This document shows, piece after piece, positions 26,771-34,510 of a stretch of 64,000 nt of DNA. Within the stretch, counting starts at the first letter, position 1; the number at the start of each line of letters is the position of its first letter. The stretch spans positions 1,488,001 through 1,552,000 of the forward strand of contig NZ_CP019607.1 of assembly GCF_001998865.1 (NCBI RefSeq). Direction: 5' to 3'. The notes below the pieces were generated by a model that saw only the letters and a list, made by a program, of their open reading frames with translations, made no database searches and was not told the origin of the DNA. The stretch is from Tessaracoccus flavescens (GTDB lineage: Bacteria; Actinomycetota; Actinomycetes; Propionibacteriales; Propionibacteriaceae). A program made the translations under genes and the position numbers.

Positions 26771-27807
26771 CAGGCGGCCTTCGCATGCCGCGGACTCCGG
26801 GCGCGGGTTCTGCGGGGCGCGATCATCGCGCGGAAGCGCAGCGTCGACGCGGTCAGCACGAACAGGGCCATCGCCGCGAGGACGACGATGCTCGGCCACG
26901 CCTGTGCGATCCCGGCCCCGCGGAGCAGGACCCCGTGCGAGACATTGATGAAATAGGTCAGCGGAAGCAGTTGCCCGATCCAGCGGATCGCCCATGGCAT
27001 GGCCTCGAGCGGGAAGATCATCCCCGAAAGCAGGATCTGCGGGAGCATGAAGAACAGGGCGGTCTGCATGGCCTGGCCGGCGGTCGAGGAGATCGTCGAG
27101 GAGAGGATGCCGAGGCCGAGCACGACGCACAGGAATGCGACGGCGCCCAGCGCGAACACCCAGATCGGCCCGTTGAACGGGACCCCGAACAGCCAGATGC
27201 CAAGCAGGGTGATGATCGTGATGTCGATCAGGGCGATCGTGAAGTACGGGGCGATCTTGCCGAGGATGACCGCCGAAGGCCGGATCGGCATCACGGCCAA
27301 CTGTTCGAGCGTGCCGGACTCCTTCTCCCGGACCAGTCCGAGCGAGGTGATCATGGTGCCGATCAGGGCCATGACCAGCCCGATGATGGCCGGGACGATC
27401 ACCCAGGAGGTCTCGAGGTCAGGGTTGAACAGCACCTCCGACTCGAGCGCCCCTCCGCTGCGTCCGATCGCGAGCTGCGCCGACTGGGAGACGAACAGTG
27501 CCGAGCCGTCGAGATAGACCTTCACGGGCCGCTGCGAGCTGTCGACCACGGCGTCCACGCGGTTCTCGCGCAGCATGGTCTCCGGGTCGTCGCCCTCGAC
27601 GTCGTCGCGCACGTCGAACAGTTCGGGCAGCGTGTCCGAGACCTGCTGGGCGTGCTCGCCGATGACCGCCGTGGGGATGTCGTCGACCTGGAAGTTCGCG
27701 GCGTACCCGAAGAGCAACAGCAGGACGATCGGCATCATCACCGCCATCGCAAGCGTGCGGCGGTCGCGTCCCAGCTCCCGGAACTCCTTGATGATCATGG
27801 CTCGCAT
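26770..27807 (-). CDS. ABC-2 type exporter permease
   Basis: A 345-residue membrane permease of the YbhR/YhhJ kind. It has one N-terminal helix (RTLAMAVMMPIVLLLLFGYA), a large extracytoplasmic domain (about 40-165) and five C-terminal helices including EKESGTLEQLAVMPIRP at the coupling loop. ATG 27807 begins MRAMIIKEFRELGRDR, the normal N-terminus; the longer frame from TTG 27843 would start inside the operator. It is the first gene of the operon with the fused ATPase and TetR regulator. Confidence 0.9.
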   Translation of the reverse strand: MRAMIIKEFRELGRDRRTLAMAVMMPIVLLLLFGYAANFQVDDIPTAVIGEHAQQVSDTLPELFDVRDDVEGDDPETMLRENRVDAVVDSSQRPVKVYLDGSALFVSQSAQLAIGRSGGALESEVLFNPDLETSWVIVPAIIGLVMALIGTMITSLGLVREKESGTLEQLAVMPIRPSAVILGKIAPYFTIALIDITIITLLGIWLFGVPFNGPIWVFALGAVAFLCVVLGLGILSSTISSTAGQAMQTALFFMLPQILLSGMIFPLEAMPWAIRWIGQLLPLTYFINVSHGVLLRGAGIAQAWPSIVVLAAMALFVLTASTLRFRAMIAPRRTRARSPRHAKAA

Positions 27808-27836
27808 GGCACTCAGGGTCCACCCGCTTCCACAAC

Positions 27837-27907
27837 AAGTCAACGACCGTTGACTTCTGGCTCAGGGCGCGCAGGCCAGGCCCGCTCCGCGGGTCAACGG
27901 TGTTGAC
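27837..27907. promoter_or_regulatory. Two GTCAAC/GTTGAC palindromes upstream of ABC-2 operon
   Basis: AAGTCAACG-AC-CGTTGACTT (27837-27856) is a perfect 20-base palindrome and GTCAAC-GGT-GTTGAC (27893-27907) a second, shorter one. They share GTCAAC half sites and lie directly ahead of the permease start at 27807. They are likely operators of the TetR protein encoded last in that operon. Spacers differ by one base between the two sites. The remaining sequence up to 28078 shows no gene. Confidence 0.65.
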
Positions 27908-28078
27908 TTCCCCGGCTGGCCTCCTGGTGACCACGGCATCCGACGGGTCTCGCTGTCCCGGAGAGTTCTTGCGATGACGCCCGGGGGCATCCCGTCGGCG
28001 CCCGAAGGGCCGGAGCGCGTCCGTTGAGTCAGCTCGGGGTGCAGGCCCGCGGTCCAGTGGTGGTAACGCGGCCTCCGC

Positions 28079-28444
28079 TCAGTAAGGCTGGCCGGGGTTA
28101 CCGGGGTAGCCGGCGGGAGGATAGGGCTGGCCCGGGTAGGCGGGCCGATCGTCCTCGCCGCGGTAGCCGGGTCGGCCGATGATGAGCACGAGGCCGAGCA
28201 GGACGGCGTTGACCATGCCGAGGAGCCCCAACACGAACGAGGGGCCTGCGTACCCGAGGCTCGCGAACAGCTGCGGCGCGAAGATGCCCAGGAACGTGCC
28301 GACGGTCGAGGTGATCGTCCAGATCGCGAGCAGAACCCGCGCCACCCCACGGCTGCGGACGATCGCGACGACGAAGAGGGCAACGAACACCACCTTGGTG
28401 AGGATCGTCGGCAGCAGGTTCAGCCATTCCGTGTTCAGGTGCAT
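28079..28444 (-). CDS. Small membrane protein with Pro/Tyr-rich tail, copy 1
   Basis: A 121-residue protein with three to four hydrophobic helices (ILTKVVFVALFVVAIV, VLLAIWTITSTVGTFLGIF, SFVLGLLGMVNAVLLGLVLI) and a C-terminal PGY/PGQP-rich tail after GRPGYRGEDDRPAYPG. A paralogue lies at 28632-29069 with the same RSRG, LAIW/LAVW and GRPGY(R/H)GEDDRP motifs. The function is unknown. Confidence 0.75.
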   Translation of the reverse strand: MHLNTEWLNLLPTILTKVVFVALFVVAIVRSRGVARVLLAIWTITSTVGTFLGIFAPQLFASLGYAGPSFVLGLLGMVNAVLLGLVLIIGRPGYRGEDDRPAYPGQPYPPAGYPGNPGQPY

Positions 28445-28594
28445 GGAGGCAACCTAACACCGGGTGCGGCCACCATCGCCCGCCAATGGAGGGCAGGTCG
28501 ACGCGGTCAGGCTCGGGTGTCTGCGAAAGCTTTGGTTGCCTCATGCGTCTGGACGGCCGCGGCCAGTGGCTGGACGGCGGCCAGCAGGCACAAC

Positions 28595-28618
28595 GGCCCC
28601 GCAGCGATCTGCGGGGCC
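28595..28618 (-). terminator. Hairpin downstream of 28632-29069 gene
   Basis: GGCCCCGCAG-CGAT-CTGCGGGGCC is a perfect 10-bp stem 13 bases past the stop codon. There is no T tract, so it may be a weak terminator or an RNA-stabilising stem. Confidence 0.55.
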
Positions 28619-28631
28619 GAAGAGGCGGGGT

Positions 28632-29069
28632 TCAGGGGCGGACGTCGCCTCGATCATCGGGGACGCCGTACGGATCGCCCGCCGAGCCGAAGGAGCGTGG
28701 CTGTTCGTAGAAGCCGTAGGGCTGGTCCCCGTACCGACCGGGCTGCGCGAGGCCGGGGTGGTTCTGCTGCCCGTACACCGTCGGCGCTCCCGGGTAGCGC
28801 GGCCGGTCGTCCTCCCCGTGGTACCCGGGACGCCCGAGGATCAGGGCCATCGCCAGCAGGACGGTGCCGATGAAGTTGACGCCGAAGCTGATGATCCCGA
28901 AGCCGGAGATGCCGATTCCGCCGACCAGTTGCGGGGCGAGGATGTTGATCACCGTTGCGATCGCCGAGACGACGACCCAGACCGCGAGCAGGATCCGCGA
29001 GATGCCCCGGCTCCGGATCACCCCGACTACGAAGAGCGCGAGATAGACGACCTGCAGAACGATGAACAT
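28632..29069 (-). CDS. Small membrane protein with Pro/Tyr/Gly-rich tail, copy 2
   Basis: A 145-residue paralogue of 28079-28444. It has an N-terminal MFIVLQVVYLALFVVGVI helix, LLAVWVVVSAIATVINIL, a third helix pair, then GRPGYHGEDDRP and a Tyr/Gln/Pro-rich tail (QPYGFYEQPRSFG). The longer frame extends into non-coding sequence, so ATG 29069 is chosen. The two copies are 187 bases apart with a hairpin between them. No function can be assigned. Confidence 0.7.
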   Translation of the reverse strand: MFIVLQVVYLALFVVGVIRSRGISRILLAVWVVVSAIATVINILAPQLVGGIGISGFGIISFGVNFIGTVLLAMALILGRPGYHGEDDRPRYPGAPTVYGQQNHPGLAQPGRYGDQPYGFYEQPRSFGSAGDPYGVPDDRGDVRP

Positions 29070-29095
29070 GCCCGTGAACCTAGCACCCGATCCGC

Positions 29096-29491
29096 TCAGG
29101 CGGACGGCTCCTCGCCCGCAGCCGGCTCGGGGTCGGGCTCCTTTGAGTCGAGCTGTTTGAGCCCGATCACACAGCCGAGGATGCCGGCCAGGAACAGGGC
29201 CCTGAGCCAGGACATGCCCTCGGCGCGGATCGCCACGGAGTACCCGACGGTGAGCACCGTGCCGACGCTGGTCCAGACGGCATAGGCCGTTCCGGTCGGG
29301 ATGTGCGCCATGGCGAGCGACAGGCCGGCGAGCGAGGCGATCGTCGCCACGAGGAAGATCACGGTGGGCACCGGCTCGGAGAAGCTCTTGCTCGCCGACA
29401 GGGCGTTGGCCCACACGGCCTCGAGGACGGCACTGATCAGCAGCACCGGCCAGGCGAGGCTGCGGGGGATGACGTGCCTGGTGCCACTCAT
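29096..29491 (-). CDS. SMR family protein, Gdx-type guanidinium exporter subunit
   Basis: A 131-residue small multidrug-resistance protein with four helices. The conserved membrane Glu is in SAVLEAVWA (helix 1) and the PTGTAYAVWTSVGTV segment is typical of the SugE/Gdx branch. A charged C-terminal tail of about 20 residues (EPDPEPAAGEE) is extra. It overlaps the preceding SMR gene (ATGA) and lies below a guanidine-III riboswitch, so export of guanidinium is the best inference. SMR pairs of this kind often act as heterodimers. Confidence 0.85.
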   Translation of the reverse strand: MSGTRHVIPRSLAWPVLLISAVLEAVWANALSASKSFSEPVPTVIFLVATIASLAGLSLAMAHIPTGTAYAVWTSVGTVLTVGYSVAIRAEGMSWLRALFLAGILGCVIGLKQLDSKEPDPEPAAGEEPSA

Positions 29492-29801
29492 GCCAGCACC
29501 TTCAGCCCGACGACGCAGGTCACGATGCCCGCGAGGAGCACAACCTTGACCACACTCGCCTTCTCGGTGCCGGTGATCATGCCCACAGGACGGTCAGCGA
29601 CGCTCCGGTCGCCGTCCAGACCGCATAGGCGGTGCCGGTGGGGAGGGTGTGCAGGGCGATGCCCAGTCCGCCGAGGCTTCCGATGGCGGCGATCACGATG
29701 ATGATCGTCGGCACGAGTTTCCTGAATCCGTTGGAGCGTCCGAGCGCCGTGGCCCACACGGCCTCCAGCACGCCCGACGCAATGAGGATGACCCAATCCA
29801 T
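29488..29801 (-). pseudogene. SMR (Gdx-type) gene with a -1 frameshift in a G run
   Basis: The frame from ATG 29801 gives a normal SMR N-terminus (MDWVILIASGVLEAVWATAL, then PTGTAYAVWTATGASLTVLW) but stops after 74 residues at 29577. The remaining helix 4 (GMITGTEKASVVKVVLLAG, ending GLKVLA) continues in another frame to 29488. Restoring one G in the TGGGCATG run near 29583 joins the parts into a ~104-residue SMR protein. The break is a real mutation, a sequencing error or a recoding site. The element below it is intact, and the riboswitch precedes this gene by 29 bases. Confidence 0.85.
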
Positions 29802-29830
29802 TCGAAGACAGTTCTCCTGGTTCAGAGGTT

Positions 29831-29870
29831 GGCCAGTCTTGTCTTCACCGGGTACTGATCCGTCGTCCGG
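29831..29870 (-). promoter_or_regulatory. Guanidine-III riboswitch (ykkC-III)
   Basis: Read on the minus strand the core is CCGGACGACGGATCAGT followed by ACCCGGTGAAGACAAGACTG. From memory this matches the guanidine-III class: CCGGACGA, then TACCCGGT, then the GACAAGAC strand closing a stem with the CAGT. The 5' CCGG can pair with the later CCGG to form the pseudoknot. It lies 29 bases before an SMR gene of the guanidinium-exporter type, the expected target. Guanidine would turn expression on. Confidence 0.85.
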
Positions 29871-29964
29871 GGCGGGTCGCCGAGGCCGAGTTTATCAAAT
29901 CGGGACATGGATGGCCGGGGAAGCTACACTGATAGTTGAGAGTTCAATTGCTTAGGAGCTGGCC

Positions 29965-30996
29965 ATGGACGTGCAATTCGGCATCGACACCTTCGGCGAC
30001 ATCACCGCTGACACCAACGGCGACCTGCTGCCCGGCGACGCCGTCGTGCGCAACGTCATCGAGGAGGCGGTCCTCGCGGACAGCCTCGGGCTCGACGTGA
30101 TCGGGGTCGGCGAGCATCACCGCAACGACTTTGCCATCTCGTCGCCTGAGATGGTGCTCGCCGCGATCGGCGCGCGGACCGAGCGGATCAAGCTCGCGAC
30201 CGCCGTCACTGTGCTCTCCTCCGACGATCCGGTCCGCGTCTTCGAGCGCTTCTCCACGCTGGACGCGATCAGCGGTGGCCGCGCGGAGGCGGTCGTCGGG
30301 CGCGGCTCGTTCATCGAGTCGTTCCCGCTGTTCGGCTACGACCTGCAGGACTACGAGGACCTGTTCGAGGAGAAGCTCGAGCTGTTCGCGAAGCTGATCC
30401 AGGGCGAGCGGATCACCTGGAAGGGCAAGCTGACCCAGGACCTCCTCGACGTCGAGCTGTACCCGAAGCTGGCCGACGGCCCGCTGAAGACGTGGGTCGC
30501 CGTCGGCGGCTCCCCCCAGTCGGTGGTGCGCGCCGCGTCCTACGGGCTGCCCCTGATGCTGGCGATCATCGGCGGCCCCGTCGAGCGGTTCGCCCCGTTC
30601 GCCGAGCTGCACCGTCGGGCCCTCGAGGAGTTCGGCAAGGAGCCGCAGCCGATCGGCTACCACACCTACGGCCACATCGCGCCGACCGACGACCAGGCCA
30701 GGGAGCGGCTGTACACGCCGTGGCTCGAGCAGTCCCGCAGGATCGGGGCCGAGCGCGGCTGGGGCCGGATGGACCGGTCGCACTTCGAGCAGGAGGCCGA
30801 CCACGGCTCGATGGTCGTCGGCTCCCCCGAGACGGCGGCGCGCAAGATCGCCGCAGGCGTGAAGGCGCTTGGCGCTGAGCGGTACCAGCTCAAGGTCTCG
30901 ACCGGTCGCCTGTCGCACGAGGCGCTGCTCGAGACGATCCACCTGTACGCGACCGAGGTCGTCCCGCTCGTCAGGGACATGCTCTCCGAGGACTGA
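29965..30996 (+). CDS. LLM class flavin-dependent oxidoreductase
   Basis: A 343-residue luciferase-like monooxygenase with a TIM-barrel fold. It has the early strand FGIDTFGDI, GVGEHHRNDFAISSPE, the RIKLATAVTVLSSDDPVRVFE segment, SGGRAEAVVGRGSFIESFPLFGYD (in parts), and the C-terminal VVGSPETAARKI. It uses FMN or F420 and oxidises an unknown substrate. TTAGGAG precedes the ATG. A TTGA-GAGT-TCAA palindrome at 29936-29947 lies in the upstream region. It stands alone after the divergent riboswitch-SMR unit. Confidence 0.9.
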   Translation: MDVQFGIDTFGDITADTNGDLLPGDAVVRNVIEEAVLADSLGLDVIGVGEHHRNDFAISSPEMVLAAIGARTERIKLATAVTVLSSDDPVRVFERFSTLDAISGGRAEAVVGRGSFIESFPLFGYDLQDYEDLFEEKLELFAKLIQGERITWKGKLTQDLLDVELYPKLADGPLKTWVAVGGSPQSVVRAASYGLPLMLAIIGGPVERFAPFAELHRRALEEFGKEPQPIGYHTYGHIAPTDDQARERLYTPWLEQSRRIGAERGWGRMDRSHFEQEADHGSMVVGSPETAARKIAAGVKALGAERYQLKVSTGRLSHEALLETIHLYATEVVPLVRDMLSED

Positions 30997-31017
30997 CCCG
31001 AGGTGCGGCGGCGCCCA

Positions 31018-31083
31018 GGCTGCTCAAGGAACGGAGACGGGACGCCTCGCACGACTCCGTCGGCGGAGGCTGCTCAAGGAACG
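31018..31083. repeat. GGCTGCTCAAGGAACG repeat, two units 50 bp apart
   Basis: GGCTGCTCAAGGAACG occurs at 31018-31033 and 31068-31083 with related sequence between. The reverse complement matches units at 40548-40679 (GTTCCTTGAGCAGCCTC, CGCCGACGAAGTCG, GAGGCGTCGTCGAAAG). This is an interspersed intergenic repeat family. No gene is seen in 30997-31153. Confidence 0.7.
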
Positions 31084-31153
31084 AAAAGCGCGGTCCTCGC
31101 CGTCGGCATCGACCCGCTGACGCCGGCCGTGCCACCGGTGCTAGCGTCGAGAC

Positions 31154-32824
31154 ATGACTGAGACCCCGGCGCGCAGCGCCACTCCCCTGGACAGGATCGC
31201 CGACGACTACGTCGACACGATCGCCTCGCTCAGCCCCATGACGGCGACCCAGCTCGGCCTGCCTGGCGACGAGCGCGCCATCGACGACTACTCCCCTGAG
31301 GGTCGTGACGCCATCGCCGAGGCCACGCGCAAGACCCTCCGCGAGGTCGAGGCAGCCGAGACCGTCGACGCCGTGGACGAGGTGACGAAGGCCGCCATGA
31401 TCGAGCGGCTCTCCCTCGACCTCGAACTGCACGACGCGGGCGAGAGCTACGCGGAGCTGAACAACCTCGCCTCGCCGCTGCAGTCGATCCGCGCGATCTT
31501 CGACCTCATGCCCACCGCAACCGAGGACGACTGGGCCACCATCGCCGCACGCATGGACGCCGTCCCCGTCGGGGTCGACGGCTACATCGAGTCGCTGCGC
31601 AAGGCTGCCGCCGACGCCGACGGCCCGTTCCCCGCACGCCGTCAGATCGACATCGGCATCGACCAGGCCCGCGAACTGGCTGGCCCCGACGGCTTCTGGG
31701 CCGCCTTCGCCGCCTCGGCCGAGGTGCCTGACTCGCTCGCGGCCGACCTCACCCGCGGTTCCGACGCCGCCCGGGCCGCGTACAAGCGGCTCGCCGTCGC
31801 GCTCAGCGAGCTGCACGACCGCGCCCCGGAGAAGGACGCGGTGGGCCGCGAGCGCTACCAGCGCTTCTCGCGCAGCTTCCTCGGCGCCGCCGTCGACCTC
31901 GATGAGACCTACGAATGGGGCCGTGAGGAGCTGGCGAAGATCCTCGCCGAACAGGACGACATCGCGCACCAGCTCTACGGCGACGGCACCACGACGCCGG
32001 AGGCGATCGCGAAGCTCGACGCCGACATCACGCGTCAACTGCACGGCACCGACGCGCTGCAGCGGTGGATGCAGGAGACCTCCGACGCCGCGATCGAGGC
32101 GCTCGCCGGGCGCCATTTCGACATCCCCGAGGAGCTGCGCCGCCTCGAGTGCCGCATCGCACCCACGCAGGACGGCGGCATCTACTACACCGGCCCGTCG
32201 GCCGACTTCTCGCGACCGGGACGCATGTGGTGGTCGGTGCCGCCGGGCGTCGAGACCTTCTCCACCTGGCAGGAGAAGACCACCGTCTTCCACGAGGGCA
32301 TCCCAGGCCACCACCTGCAGATCGGCCAGGCCGTCTACCGGGCGAAGGACCTGAACAAGTGGCGCAGCCTGCTGTGCTGGGTCTCGGGCCACGGCGAGGG
32401 TTGGGCGCTGTACGCGGAGCGGCTGATGGCCGACCTCGGCTTCCAGGACGATCCGGGCGACCGGATGGGCATGCTCGACTCGCAGCGCCTGCGCGCCGCC
32501 CGCGTCGTGCTCGACATCGGTGTGCACCTCGGCAAGGACTTACCCGACGGCGGGGGCACCTGGAACGCCGACAACGCCTGGGCGTTCCTCCAGGACAACG
32601 TGGCCATGCAGTCCGACTTCCTCCGCTTCGAGCTCGACCGCTACCTCGGCTGGCCGGGCCAGGCGCCGTCCTACAAGGTCGGCCAGCGGCTCTGGGAACA
32701 GGCCCGCGACGAGACGGCAGCCCGCGCGGGTGACGCGTTCGACATGAAGACCTTCCACCGCAAGGCGCTCGATCTCGGCTCCGTCGGACTCGACGTGCTC
32801 AAGGAGGCGCTGCGCACCGCCTGA
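31154..32824 (+). CDS. DUF885 family protein (putative metallopeptidase)
   Basis: A 556-residue DUF885 protein. The key segment VFHEGIPGHHLQIGQ (about residues 378-392) carries an HExxH-like HEGIPGHH signature, followed by a Glu in SGHGEGWALYAERLM, which matches a zinc-peptidase layout. The C-terminus has GWPGQAPSYKVGQ, also family-typical. There is no signal peptide, so it is probably cytoplasmic and acts on peptides. It is monocistronic, with a hairpin after the stop. Confidence 0.88.
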   Translation: MTETPARSATPLDRIADDYVDTIASLSPMTATQLGLPGDERAIDDYSPEGRDAIAEATRKTLREVEAAETVDAVDEVTKAAMIERLSLDLELHDAGESYAELNNLASPLQSIRAIFDLMPTATEDDWATIAARMDAVPVGVDGYIESLRKAAADADGPFPARRQIDIGIDQARELAGPDGFWAAFAASAEVPDSLAADLTRGSDAARAAYKRLAVALSELHDRAPEKDAVGRERYQRFSRSFLGAAVDLDETYEWGREELAKILAEQDDIAHQLYGDGTTTPEAIAKLDADITRQLHGTDALQRWMQETSDAAIEALAGRHFDIPEELRRLECRIAPTQDGGIYYTGPSADFSRPGRMWWSVPPGVETFSTWQEKTTVFHEGIPGHHLQIGQAVYRAKDLNKWRSLLCWVSGHGEGWALYAERLMADLGFQDDPGDRMGMLDSQRLRAARVVLDIGVHLGKDLPDGGGTWNADNAWAFLQDNVAMQSDFLRFELDRYLGWPGQAPSYKVGQRLWEQARDETAARAGDAFDMKTFHRKALDLGSVGLDVLKEALRTA

Positions 32825-32835
32825 ACCTCGCCCCT

Positions 32836-32867
32836 CGACGGCCGCCCTGCTCAGCGGGGCGGCCGTC
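32836..32867 (+). terminator. Hairpin after DUF885 gene
   Basis: CGACGGCCGCCC pairs with GGGCGGCCGTCG across a short loop, 12 bases past the stop codon. No long T tract follows. Confidence 0.6.
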
Positions 32868-32994
32868 GTCGTGCAATGGGCATGCGCACTTGTCGGATGG
32901 CGGATGACCGCCGTCGGGGCGCGACCTAGGGTGATCGCGATGGCGCAACCACCGGGAAACCCGGCCCGAACTGACCCCGGGCATTGGAGCCCGT

Positions 32995-33306
32995 ATGTCG
33001 AGCGTCCACAACAGACCCCGCCGCGCACTGACCGTCGCCGCGTGCGCGAGCCTCGCTCTCGGCCTTGGGGCGGTCATGCCCACGGCCCAGGCGGCCCCGA
33101 ATGACGCGCCGCTAGGGATCACCGGTTCCTGGACCGATGCCTCCGGACGCGCATGGCGCACGGAGTGCGACCCCGCCCTGACCGGACGCAACGGCTGCCG
33201 CACCTATGCCGAGGCCGACGTGATCGCGGCCGTCACCGTCAACGGGGTGCGCGGCTACCGCTGGGAGACCAGGATGGCGCTGAACAACATCGTCCGCTTC
33301 CGCTGA
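32995..33306 (+). CDS. Small secreted protein
   Basis: A 103-residue protein with a Sec signal peptide (RRALTVAACASLALGLGAVM, cleavage after AQA near residue 33) and a ~70-residue mature part with two cysteines (TECDPAL, NGCRTYA) that could form a disulfide, ending MALNNIVRFR. TTGGAGCC precedes the ATG. No family is recognised. Mature domains of this shape (GSWTDASGRAWRTECDPAL) recur in actinobacterial secreted proteins of unknown role. Confidence 0.7.
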   Translation: MSSVHNRPRRALTVAACASLALGLGAVMPTAQAAPNDAPLGITGSWTDASGRAWRTECDPALTGRNGCRTYAEADVIAAVTVNGVRGYRWETRMALNNIVRFR

Positions 33307-33421
33307 TCCGACGCTGAGGCCCTGGGCCGCCCGATCGTGGCCCAGTGTCTCGTGCCGCGGCGGCAAGAGCGGAGCGGGGTCGCACGACCCTCGACTGCAC
33401 GGACCGGTAGCGTCTGATTCC

Positions 33422-34180
33422 ATGAATTCCGGTTCACGGTTCTCGCGACGGCTGCTGCTCGGCGGCGGCCTCGTCCTGGCCGCCTCGCCGCTCACGGCCT
33501 GCTCGGGCGGCGGCGACCCATTGCCCAAGGAGTGCCGCACGCCGGAGGACCTGACCCAGATGGCAACGCTGGCCGGAGCGCCGCTCGTCTACGCGGACAA
33601 CGGTAGGGAGCAGTCGTTCGACTGTGACCCGAAGTTCGTCGAACTGCTCGAGAGTTGGGCAGGTGGGTGGGTGGCCGCCGCCGGATTCGGCCCACTCGTA
33701 AAGGTCTCGACGTTCGGTGCCTATGTCGACAAGTGTCCGTCGTGGCACGCCGCGGGCCCCGCGTTCGACATCGCGGAACTGGTGCACGAGAACGGCCAGG
33801 TGTCGTGCCACTACGACCAGTGGGGCGACGATCCGCAGCGCCTGCGCGCCTACTGGAAGCTGGCCGCTTCGCTTTCCACCCGCTTCACCTACACGCTCGG
33901 CTACCCGTACAACGCGGCCCACCACAACCATCTGCACGTCGACAACGGCGTCAACGGGTACGGCGCGACCCGGTTCGACCAGCGCTCCAACGCGCAGACC
34001 TGTGTCGTGCAGGGGGCCCTGCTGCACATCTTCGGCCGCGACGTGGAGATCACGGGCGACTACGATCGGCGCACGCGCGACGCCGTCAGCTCGGTGCAGG
34101 AGGACCTGGGGCTCCGGGAGAAGCTGACCAGCGAGGAGGGCTGGCGGGCCTTCCTCGACGCCGCCGTCGCCGAGGGCTGA
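33422..34180 (+). CDS. Extensin-like / M15-type lipoprotein
   Basis: A 252-residue exported protein. The signal has RRLLLGGG and a lipobox LTAC at about residue 27; the RR suggests possible Tat export. The central domain resembles extensin-like C-terminal / D-Ala-D-Ala carboxypeptidase folds, with metal-ligand-type residues in HAAGPAFDIAEL and AAHHNHLHVDNG. The last ~60 residues look like a helical peptidoglycan-binding-type domain (DYDRRTRDAVSSVQEDLGL). A cell-wall role outside the membrane is likely. Confidence 0.8.
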   Translation: MNSGSRFSRRLLLGGGLVLAASPLTACSGGGDPLPKECRTPEDLTQMATLAGAPLVYADNGREQSFDCDPKFVELLESWAGGWVAAAGFGPLVKVSTFGAYVDKCPSWHAAGPAFDIAELVHENGQVSCHYDQWGDDPQRLRAYWKLAASLSTRFTYTLGYPYNAAHHNHLHVDNGVNGYGATRFDQRSNAQTCVVQGALLHIFGRDVEITGDYDRRTRDAVSSVQEDLGLREKLTSEEGWRAFLDAAVAEG

Positions 34181-34310
34181 GCCGCGGTGGGACACCGTCC
34201 TGGACGAAGTGCGACCTCAGGCTCGGCAGTCGGGCCAGGTCGCGATTCCTGATCTCGCTGCTCGAGTGCACCGGCTGCCTGTCCCGCGCACCTTGGTGAA
34301 GACGGCAGGC

Positions 34311-34382
34311 GTGCACAGATCTACGAGGAGCGCGACGCGTGCCACCATCGGCACGAACCGCGATCACGGTAGAACTGTGCAC
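34311..34382. repeat. 72-bp palindromic repeat, copy B
   Basis: Runs from GTGCACAGATCTACGAGGAG to TAGAACTGTGCAC. The outer arms GTGCACAG/CTGTGCAC are perfect and the inner CGTGCC-ACCATC-GGCACG is a perfect stem. It aligns with copies at 18291-18360 (inverted) and 36061-36132. It sits between the extensin-like gene and a gene remnant, inside a 330-base gap that holds no other gene. Confidence 0.75.
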
Positions 34383-34398
34383 GCGCTCGCCACCTCCA

Positions 34399-34453
34399 GG
34401 CGGGATGACGAGGCTGTCGAAGGCCTGGAAGTCGAGGGGGTTGGTGATGTCGA
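34399..34453 (-). pseudogene. Remnant of an F420-reductase-like (NADP-binding) gene
   Basis: On the minus strand this encodes DITNPLDFQAFDSLVIPPGG, nearly identical to DITNPLDFQTFDGLVVPADG inside the intact gene at 44633-45208; about 50 bases match closely at DNA level. Only this short core is present, without the Rossmann start or the rest. It is a decayed or transposed fragment lying 16 bases beyond palindromic repeat copy B. Confidence 0.7.
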
Positions 34454-34510
34454 GGTGTCTCGCCGATGGTCGGCGCCGACGACCACGACCCAGGTCGCTC
34501 GTCAGCGACG

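Noticed and set aside
27862..28383. Minus-strand frame ending at 27862 and covering the operator region
   Set aside because: Ser/Arg-rich translation overlapping the small membrane gene at 28079-28444 and the palindromes; a shadow frame.
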